A model generated the notes under the pieces. It was given only the letters and a program-made list of their open reading frames with translations. It was not told the origin of the DNA and ran no database searches. This document shows positions 31,669 to 35,843 of a DNA stretch of 35,843 nt, in pieces. Within the stretch, counting starts at the first letter, position 1. The number at the start of each line of letters is the position of its first letter. The position numbers and the translations under genes are program-made. This stretch comes from a virus: positions 1-35,843 of IMG/VR virus record IMGVR_UViG_3300047462_000049; one strand, 5' to 3'.

Positions 31669-31875
31669 TTAATAACGTCTTTTGGGTTGATCTACAACAT
31701 TAGCATTTTTAAATGCTTCCCGTTCACCTCGATCCTTATAGATTGCACAAACGTGGTGAGTTCCATCAAATTCAACCGGAACCCAAACAGCACCGGTTTG
31801 TTGGAATGTTATTGGCTTCTTGCATTGATAGCATCTTCTTGTATTAGATGCTTTCCGATGGGTGTTCTTATTCAT
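31669..31875 (-). CDS. Small zinc-binding protein (68 aa)
   Basis: 68 residues. R-R-C-Y-Q-C-K-K-P-I (Cys 15 and 18) and T-H-H-V-C-A-I-Y later give a likely four-ligand zinc site around a short beta sheet (V-W-V-P-V-E-F-D-G). It has a basic N-terminus and C-terminus. There is no ribosome site; a promoter with its -10 6 bases before the ATG points to a leaderless mRNA. The start region is part of a 19-base direct repeat. Function unknown. Confidence 0.6.
   Translation of the reverse strand: MNKNTHRKASNTRRCYQCKKPITFQQTGAVWVPVEFDGTHHVCAIYKDRGEREAFKNANVVDQPKRRY
31848..31866. repeat. 19-base direct repeat, copy 1
   Basis: ATGCTTTCCGATGGGTGTT, identical at 31910-31928. Copy 1 covers early codons of the 31669-31875 gene. 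Confidence 0.85.
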
Positions 31876-31881
31876 TCGGAA

Positions 31882-31910
31882 ATTCTACCACTTATCGGTG
31901 TTCATCACAA
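31882..31910 (-). promoter_or_regulatory. Leaderless-type promoter for the 31669-31875 gene
   Basis: On the - strand: TTGTGA (31910-31905), a 17-base spacer, TAGAAT (31887-31882), then TTCCGA and the ATG. Geometry is identical to the 31585-31613 promoter. Confidence 0.6.
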
Positions 31911-31928
31911 TGCTTTCCGATGGGTGTT
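31910..31928. repeat. 19-base direct repeat, copy 2
   Basis: Exact copy of 31848-31866, 62 bases away, beginning at the -35 element of the 31882-31910 promoter. Confidence 0.85.
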
Positions 31929-32199
31929 TCTATAAAATTTCAAGAGGAAGAAGAACAAGAAAAGAAAAAAGGAAAAACTCTAAATTCTTCATACTGTTGG
32001 TAGGTGGCGCGACCAAGGGAGTTGAACCCTATTGCACCACCCACTCAACTTACTCTGTCTAAAAGACATCTGTTGGTGAGGAGTATGCGACCACCCGACG
32101 TTCAGGTAGGAAACGAGCACCACGTACACCTGACTCCGCAATGCGGTTAGGGTTGTATACGCTCCTTGGATGGCGCCGGCACGCGCTGCACGTGCGTGT
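31929..32199 (-). ncRNA. GC-rich, structured non-coding stretch (possible small RNA)
   Basis: No convincing gene lies between 31876 and 32199. From 31990 the sequence becomes GC-rich. Two degenerate copies of a roughly 27-base unit (CAT-CTGTTGGT-AGG then GCGACCA) lie at 31990-32015 and 32067-32093, 77 bases apart, with a possible third at 32139-32165. Stems are visible: GGTGG/CCACC around a T-loop-like TTCAACT (- strand, about 32003-32042), CCGC/GCGG (about 32136-32146), and CAGGT/ACCTG. On the - strand a long U-rich tract follows (about 31977-31940). The spacing and T-arm-like loop recall tRNA, but no full cloverleaf closes. Confidence 0.45.
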
Positions 32200-32379
32200 T
32201 CACTTCTCGGTTAATTCACGTCTAACTATTTCTTGCACTTCTATTAGTTCTTCGGCACTAATCATCTTGCCAATTTTTGTCTGATGTATTTCTTGTGATG
32301 TTCGCTTCTTTGGATCGTGGACGAAGAAACAACTTCGTTCGATCACTTTACTTATCAATAATAATTCGCTTCTTGTCAT
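32200..32379 (-). CDS. Small hypothetical protein (59 aa)
   Basis: It begins MTRSELLLISKVIERSCFFV. The middle is K-K-R-T-S-Q-E-I-H-Q-T-K-I-G-K and the end is helical (S-A-E-E-L-I-E-V-Q-E-I-V-R-R-E-L). It starts 2 bases after the stop of the upstream gene, so it belongs to the same - strand operon. There is no ribosome site; coupling is likely. Not recognised. Confidence 0.6.
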   Translation of the reverse strand: MTRSELLLISKVIERSCFFVHDPKKRTSQEIHQTKIGKMISAEELIEVQEIVRRELTEK

Positions 32380-32381
32380 AT

Positions 32382-32549
32382 TTAGTTAGATGATTGTCTG
32401 TTATCTAATTTGGGAATGTCAACAAGAGGTTGCGACCGAATTCGGTTCAATCTTTCTTCGTGTTCTTTCTGTTCCCAAAAGAGAATGTATTCCCAAATTT
32501 TGGGGCACGCTTGCCTGATCATCATTCCTGGAATGTCTAACTCTTTCAT
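32382..32549 (-). CDS. Small hypothetical protein (55 aa)
   Basis: It begins MKELDIPGMMIRQACPKIWE, then a helix F-W-E-Q-K-E-H-E-E-R-L-N-R-I. GGGAAG lies 5 bases before the ATG, and the ATG overlaps the upstream stop (ATGA). Context and site support a real gene; the role is unknown. Confidence 0.6.
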   Translation of the reverse strand: MKELDIPGMMIRQACPKIWEYILFWEQKEHEERLNRIRSQPLVDIPKLDNRQSSN

Positions 32550-32881
32550 TCTAACTTCCCACTCAAACCCGGAAAGCGTAAATGCTTCAATCGTTCTTTC
32601 AAAGAAGGTTCGTGATAAGGCAAAACAACAACGTTGATTGGTGGTTGATAGAACTCACCCTCTTGTTCCACTAATTTTTTTCGTTTATTTGGGTTCTTGC
32701 TTGCACGATGTCGATCACTTCGTTCACTTGTGCATTCACAACAAATGTTGTTGTGTGTATATCTTAACCTATGTGTGCTGTCCTTAACACAAGGATACAT
32801 TTTTGTTTCGTATCGCTTGGCGCCAGCCTTTACAGCGAGAAGGTATTCAGGTGAATTGCGTTTAGTGTTGTTTGCAGGCAT
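32546..32881 (-). CDS. Zinc-finger-like basic protein (111 aa)
   Basis: 111 residues. Y-P-C-V-K-D-S-T-H-R-L (C30) and N-N-I-C-C-E-C-T-S-E-R (C47, C48, C50) make a small zinc-finger-like site inside a basic segment (S-D-R-H-R-A-S-K-N-P-N-K-R-K-K). The C-terminus includes P-P-I-N-V-V-V-L-P-Y-H-E-P-S. It resembles the N-terminal fingers of phage HNH proteins without a catalytic motif. It starts one base after the upstream stop; no ribosome site. Confidence 0.6.
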   Translation of the reverse strand: MPANNTKRNSPEYLLAVKAGAKRYETKMYPCVKDSTHRLRYTHNNICCECTSERSDRHRASKNPNKRKKLVEQEGEFYQPPINVVVLPYHEPSLKERLKHLRFPGLSGKLE

Positions 32882-32882
32882 T

Positions 32883-33062
32883 TTATTTTATACTTAATTC
32901 GTTGAATGCGAACCCTTGGATGATCCCGTAATTCCGTAATTGGATTCGAAGCAATCGTGCTAATGCAGTTTTGCTGCAATCTTGTTGGTATTTTATTGCT
33001 AATCGTTTTTCTTTTATAAAGTTGCTAATATCCGTGCACGGATCATCTTTTAGTTGCATCAT
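32883..33062 (-). CDS. Small hypothetical basic protein (59 aa)
   Basis: It begins MMQLKDDPCTDISNFIKEKR, followed by a Lys/Arg/Gln helix and A-L-A-R-L-L-R-I-Q-L-R-N-Y-G. Two in-frame ATGs (33062 and 33059) overlap the 3' end of the upstream gene by about 20 bases. Length and basic helix content suggest a nucleic-acid-binding peptide (inference). Confidence 0.55.
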   Translation of the reverse strand: MMQLKDDPCTDISNFIKEKRLAIKYQQDCSKTALARLLRIQLRNYGIIQGFAFNELSIK

Positions 33063-33399
33063 AATTATTATTTAGGGCATTATAATCACAAATCTTGAAT
33101 AGGTCTACAAGCAGGTGAAATGCCAGGGGCTTGTCCAAGTCTATTAGAGTGTCAATCAATCGTATTATGTTTGGATACTGCTCTAACCTGTTGAGCGAAT
33201 GTTCTAATGGTATTTGAACATTAACTTGTGTTGCTGGTTTAGTCTTCATAACAGCAGTTTCGATTGCATTAGGTTTCTTTAAACAAATATGCTTCTCCAT
33301 TGATGGAATGTCAACCCAAACCTTTGCATCAGGGTTTGTGATATCCATTATCCAAACACCTGGCTTTCCGCACAATTTACAAGTCTTTCGGCGTTCCAT
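33043..33399 (-). CDS. Zinc-knuckle protein (118 aa)
   Basis: 118 residues. C-K-L-C-G-K-P-G-V-W at 7-16 and K-H-I-C at about 36-39 form a likely zinc site. Then comes a linker and a helical C-terminal half (H-S-L-N-R-L-E-Q-Y-P-N-I-I-R-L-I-D-T-L-I-D). AGGA lies 7 bases before the ATG. It heads the - strand operon that diverges from the HNH gene across a palindrome. A regulator role would fit but is unproven. Confidence 0.65.
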   Translation of the reverse strand: MERRKTCKLCGKPGVWIMDITNPDAKVWVDIPSMEKHICLKKPNAIETAVMKTKPATQVNVQIPLEHSLNRLEQYPNIIRLIDTLIDLDKPLAFHLLVDLFKICDYNALNNNYDATKR

Positions 33400-33410
33400 T
33401 TAATTTCCTA

Positions 33411-33432
33411 TGGGGAACACTTATGTTCCCCA
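33411..33432. promoter_or_regulatory. Perfect palindrome between divergent operons (operator candidate)
   Basis: TGGGGAACA, 4-base centre CTTA, TGTTCCCCA: 9-base perfect arms. It lies between the starts of 33043-33399 (-) and 33467 (+) and just upstream of the + promoter's -35. No U-run follows, so a binding site is more likely than a terminator. Confidence 0.65.
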
Positions 33433-33433
33433 G

Positions 33434-33461
33434 TTGCTTCGTTATATATTTACTATATATA
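33434..33461 (+). promoter_or_regulatory. Promoter for the HNH/glycosyltransferase operon, leaderless-type
   Basis: TTGCTT (33434-33439), a 16-base spacer and TATATA (33456-33461), 5 bases before ATG 33467, which has no ribosome site. This resembles the two - strand leaderless promoters nearby. Confidence 0.5.
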
Positions 33462-33466
33462 CTCCT

Positions 33467-34066
33467 ATGAAGAAGAAAAATAAAAAGGCAACAAAGGCTG
33501 ACGCCATCGACTGGTTCCTTTCCAAAACAAAAGTAAATGAGAAGACAGGTTGTTTGTTATGGACTGGTCCAATTGGCAAGAATCCAGCTCCAAGAGCCAA
33601 AATAGGTGAATGGTATCGTCAACGATACAATTTTGTATCTAACCAGGCATCACGTGCTGCGTTTGCATTATTTCGTTCAAGGGAATTTGATCCAGATTTA
33701 TTGGTTCTTCACAAGAGAGAATGTCCATCAAAAACTTCTTATAAGTGTGTGAATCCAGAGCATTTATATCAGGGAACATCAAGAGATAATGGTCGAGATG
33801 CATTTGAATTTGGAAATGCAGAAAAGGGCGAAGATCATTGGCATAATGTGTTAACAAAACAACAAGTAATACAAATTCGTAAGTTGTGGAATGCAGGTGC
33901 GGGCGGTCCAATCACCATCGCAAGAATGATGGGTTGGAAAGTTCCGCATTACAGATCACCAAAATATGGTTCGATACAATCTCTTATAAGAAGTGCATTG
34001 CAGAATTGGAAGCATATTAAATATCCAATAACAAGATCAGCCCGCAAATATGTAAGGAGAAGGTAA
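33467..34066 (+). CDS. HNH endonuclease with C-terminal helix-turn-helix
   Basis: 199 residues. The core L-H-K-R-E-C (H82, C86), C-V-N-P-E-H-L-Y-Q-G-T (C94, N96, H99) and S-R-D-N-G-R-D (N108) is the HNH motif of homing-type nucleases. After residue 125, L-T-K-Q-Q-V-I-Q-I-R-K-L-W-N-A-G and I-A-R-M-M-G-W form a DNA-reading helix-turn-helix of the type seen in phage homing enzymes. The start at ATG 33467 is chosen because the earlier in-frame start overlaps the palindrome. It overlaps the next gene by TAATG. Confidence 0.8.
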   Translation: MKKKNKKATKADAIDWFLSKTKVNEKTGCLLWTGPIGKNPAPRAKIGEWYRQRYNFVSNQASRAAFALFRSREFDPDLLVLHKRECPSKTSYKCVNPEHLYQGTSRDNGRDAFEFGNAEKGEDHWHNVLTKQQVIQIRKLWNAGAGGPITIARMMGWKVPHYRSPKYGSIQSLIRSALQNWKHIKYPITRSARKYVRRR

Positions 34067-34701
34067 TGAAACAAATGAAACTTTGGTGCTCAACTCCATC
34101 ACATTATGGGGATGTTCGTTATGAGTTTATGAACTCCGTAATGAGATTGCAGTCTTATTGCATTAGGAACAACATCCCATTCACCCATCATTTGGTTTGT
34201 GGTGAGTCCCTTATCACAAGATGCCGTAATGAACTTGTTGATGTGTTTCTGAAATCTGATTACACCCACTTTCTTTCAATTGATGATGATATAATTTTTC
34301 AAGTAGAAGATGTAATGAAGTTATTGAAGGCAGATAAGGAAGTTATTGGGGCAACATACCGCTTAAAGAAAGAGCCAGTTGAATACGTAGTGAATGCATT
34401 ACCTGGCATTACATCAACAACAGAAGTAAGTGAAGTTGCAGTTATTGGGACTGGATTGCTAATGATTAAACGTAAGGTATTTGATGCCTTAAAAGAAGCA
34501 TATCCGGAATACAATTATGTAAGTGATACTGGCAACAATAAAGGTCAGCCAATGTTCAGTTATTTTAATGTTGGCATTAGGGAAGGCAGGACTTTTAGTG
34601 AAGATTGGTGTATATGTGATGATTATAGGAAGATAGGTGGTAAAGTATTCATTGAACCAACAATACGGTTGGGACACGTTGGATTTAAAGTTTATAATTA
34701 A
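34066..34701 (+). CDS. GT-A-type glycosyltransferase-like protein
   Basis: 211 residues. E-S-L-I-T-R-C-R-N-E-L-V-D-V-F-L precedes F-L-S-I-D-D-D-I-I (D73-D75, the metal-binding DxD), then A-T-Y-R-L-K-K and a G-T-G-L-L-M-I-K segment and a late S-E-D-W-C-I-C-D-D (acceptor/catalytic side). This layout occurs in small phage glycosyltransferase-like proteins that may modify DNA bases or surface sugars. Donor and acceptor are unknown. GGAG lies 8 bases before the start. Confidence 0.75.
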   Translation: MKQMKLWCSTPSHYGDVRYEFMNSVMRLQSYCIRNNIPFTHHLVCGESLITRCRNELVDVFLKSDYTHFLSIDDDIIFQVEDVMKLLKADKEVIGATYRLKKEPVEYVVNALPGITSTTEVSEVAVIGTGLLMIKRKVFDALKEAYPEYNYVSDTGNNKGQPMFSYFNVGIREGRTFSEDWCICDDYRKIGGKVFIEPTIRLGHVGFKVYN

Positions 34702-34712
34702 AAGGAAACAAA

Positions 34713-34874
34713 ATGATTGGATGGATAAAGTTTTATATTGGTTGCAAAATGCTTCAATGGGGAATGATAGGAAATCGTGAACAATTGTTAGTATCTATTG
34801 AAAGAAAACAAAAAGAAATTGCAAAACACTCCTTTGTAATGCGCGAGTACCTAAAAAGGAAACAAAATGAATGA
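34713..34874 (+). CDS. Small hypothetical protein (53 aa)
   Basis: It begins MIGWIKFYIGCKMLQWGMIG, a possibly membrane-associated start, then a basic helix (R-K-Q-K-E-I-A-K-H-S) to the end. AAAAGGAAACAAA precedes ATGA exactly as before the next gene. It overlaps that gene by 8 bases. Function unknown. Confidence 0.6.
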   Translation: MIGWIKFYIGCKMLQWGMIGNREQLLVSIERKQKEIAKHSFVMREYLKRKQNE

Positions 34875-35154
34875 ACGTTCCTATGTGAATAAAGATGATT
34901 ACCAATTAGTGCAAATTACTGAAGCAATCCAATGTCTTGAAACATTAGAGATTTGGGGCAAGAGACCAGTTATTACTTCCATAAAGCAACAACTTCAAGA
35001 ATTATATCCTGTGATTGAACAAGAAATTATTGATGGTAGGAAATGGATTGAAGCAGAAGTTCATAAAGTCCATCCTAATTTTAGGTATCCTAACCAATCT
35101 TCCACTATCAAAACAGATTCAGATTCAAATTCTGGTTCAGGAGAAGAAGAATGA
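34867..35154 (+). CDS. Hypothetical protein with acidic Ser-rich tail (95 aa)
   Basis: 95 residues: a helical body (Y-Q-L-V-Q-I-T-E-A-I-Q-C-L-E-T-L-E-I-W-G) and a flexible tail D-S-D-S-N-S-G-S-G-E-E-E. It has the same ribosome context as the gene before it and an ATGA overlap with the next. Small helical phage proteins of this kind are common; the role is unknown. Confidence 0.65.
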   Translation: MNERSYVNKDDYQLVQITEAIQCLETLEIWGKRPVITSIKQQLQELYPVIEQEIIDGRKWIEAEVHKVHPNFRYPNQSSTIKTDSDSNSGSGEEE

Positions 35155-35423
35155 GTATTCAAGCAACAATTGATTTTTATCAGGGTGGAATAGTGATTTT
35201 GAGTATGCAAGGAACACCAGTCCTTGATACCAAGGAAGTACTTGACTTGATAATGGCGATGCAAAACGCGAACCAATGGCTTGGCCAGCAGTCCGCCCTT
35301 CAAGCTCAGAGTGCCAATAGTATGCAGACTGCAACACAATCCACCGCTGCAACAAATCCTGCATCGTCCTCGGGACACATTCCTTATAACTATGCGATGC
35401 GTGGAGTAGGAGGAAAGCCATAA
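35151..35423 (+). CDS. Hypothetical protein carrying the GHIPYNY C-terminal tail (90 aa)
   Basis: 90 residues. The first 50 are a mixed alpha/beta body (Q-G-G-I-V-I-L-S-M-Q-G-T-P-V-L-D-T-K-E-V), then a Gln/Ala/Ser/Thr linker and the tail S-S-S-G-H-I-P-Y-N-Y-A-M-R-G-V-G-G-K-P. The tail's DNA is the 27-base repeat also found at 416-442. A flexible linker ending in a short conserved peptide is the layout of a docking tag (inference). It overlaps the next gene by TAATG. Confidence 0.7.
   Translation: MSIQATIDFYQGGIVILSMQGTPVLDTKEVLDLIMAMQNANQWLGQQSALQAQSANSMQTATQSTAATNPASSSGHIPYNYAMRGVGGKP
35368..35394 (+). repeat. 27-base direct repeat, copy 2 (GHIPYNY tail)
   Basis: Identical to 416-442; read here in frame as S-G-H-I-P-Y-N-Y. 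Flanking DNA differs, so this is not an assembly overlap. Confidence 0.85.
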
Positions 35424-35614
35424 TGACTAAATGTTATCCAATTGTTCAACATCTTGTTAGCGCAGATGGCAAGCCATACGTCAAAACAATCATTTGGGAA
35501 ACAGAAACGCACGTGGATTACATTTTGGAATACGAGAATGAAACTCCAATAGGCTACTGTGGTCCAAAGCTAATCAAAGTCATTTTAATGACTGAGGCAG
35601 ATGCAGATGAGTAA
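35423..35614 (+). CDS. Small hypothetical protein (63 aa)
   Basis: 63 residues, beta-rich (Y-V-K-T-I-I-W-E-T-E-T-H-V-D-Y-I-L-E-Y-E), with C-G-P-K near the end and an acidic tail. The start overlaps the previous stop (TAATG). Function not recognised. Confidence 0.65.
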   Translation: MTKCYPIVQHLVSADGKPYVKTIIWETETHVDYILEYENETPIGYCGPKLIKVILMTEADADE

Positions 35615-35666
35615 TTGTCCAGGTACATCAGAATGCCCGCAATCCTCGATAAGTTGGTGGGAGTAG
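35607..35666 (+). CDS. Possible 19-residue peptide
   Basis: MSNCPGTSECPQSSISWWE with GAGG 10 bases upstream, overlapping the previous gene's end and finishing 4 bases before the next start. It has two cysteines and two Trp residues. It could be a real micropeptide or a spacer. Confidence 0.25.
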   Translation: MSNCPGTSECPQSSISWWE

Positions 35667-35670
35667 AGAA

Positions 35671-35843
35671 ATGAGTTTGATGAGTTTGAAGAATATTTTA
35701 GACGCTGTGCAGGTTAAGTGTTCATCCATACCTAAAGAAGTCAAGTACTGGGATAAAGACAAGCCAGTTGGCAAGTGGCAAATCGCATATCGATTCAAAA
35801 CGAATCCTGGATGGAGCTCTCTTACGTTCGATTGGCGATTCAA
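35671..35843 (+). CDS. Hypothetical protein, N-terminal part (continues at window start)
   Basis: GGGAG lies about 6 bases before ATG 35671. It reads MSLMSLKNILDAVQVKCSSI and on to L-T-F-D-W-R-F, where the window ends in frame. With the terminal 8 bases merged it continues R-F-K-W-F-D-Q-P-Y at position 1 and ends at 195, about 120 residues in all. Small alpha/beta look; not recognised. Confidence 0.7.
   Translation, partial: MSLMSLKNILDAVQVKCSSIPKEVKYWDKDKPVGKWQIAYRFKTNPGWSSLTFDWRF

Noticed and set aside
31862-32062. Plus-strand 66-residue frame over the structured region
   Set aside because: Low-complexity, no ribosome site, overlaps a repeat and stem-loops.
32003-32100. Intact tRNA on the minus strand
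   Set aside because: A T-loop-like TTCAACT exists, but acceptor and anticodon arms do not pair with correct lengths.
416-35394. 27-base repeat as a terminal repeat or assembly overlap
   Set aside because: Flanking sequences differ completely on both sides.
1-35843. CRISPR array or insertion sequence
   Set aside because: No regularly spaced repeats and no transposase; the repeats found are within coding modules or singles.

Overview
The window looks like the complete, or very nearly complete, genome of a short-tailed double-stranded DNA phage with a P22-type head and packaging module. Composition is AT-rich (by eye about 40% G+C). Most genes have bacterial Shine-Dalgarno sites (AGGAG/AAGGA) and overlap their neighbour by TAATG or ATGA, so the host is a bacterium, but nothing in the sequence identifies it. 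The last 8 bases repeat the first 8. When they are overlapped, the open frame leaving the right end continues in frame into the frame entering the left end, so a circular or circularly permuted map of about 35,835 bp is the simplest reading. This fits a headful-packaging phage. No integrase or classical repressor was recognised.

Layout. (1) Positions 33467 to the end and on through 1-4007, + strand: a long run of mostly small early/middle genes. It holds an HNH endonuclease, a glycosyltransferase-like protein, zinc-binding miniproteins, a possible release-factor-domain relic and a GroES-like co-chaperonin. One isolated gene (1389-1946) points the other way. (2) Positions 4075-29436 (perhaps from 29798), - strand: the late operon, read right to left. 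Order: small and large terminase, portal, scaffold, P22-fold coat, small decoration-type protein, gp4-like and gp10-like tail-closure proteins, a hydroxylase-GNAT fusion enzyme, three probable ejection proteins, five fibre/receptor-binding proteins, an endonuclease VII homologue, a conserved small phage protein, a coiled-coil/membrane protein (holin candidate), two small proteins and a hemerythrin-like protein. A + strand two-helix membrane protein with its own promoter (14640-14876) sits inside this operon. (3) Positions 29969-31216, + strand: a ParB-fold protein and two small genes. (4) Positions 31345-33399, - strand: seven tiny genes, two of them with promoters placed for leaderless transcripts, plus a GC-rich stretch (31990-32215) that looks like structured RNA.

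The map has two divergent control regions (29843-29968 and 33400-33466), each with a palindrome, and two convergent junctions (4008-4074 and 31217-31344). No DNA polymerase, helicase, primase, single-strand-binding protein, RNA polymerase or endolysin was recognised, so replication and lysis must rest on the host or on unrecognised small genes. The features most worth a second look are the hydroxylase-acetyltransferase fusion in the tail cassette, the phage hemerythrin, a short C-terminal tail (GHIPYNY) shared by two small proteins and apparently frameshifted in one, the nested fibre paralogues, and the leaderless-promoter/structured-RNA region.
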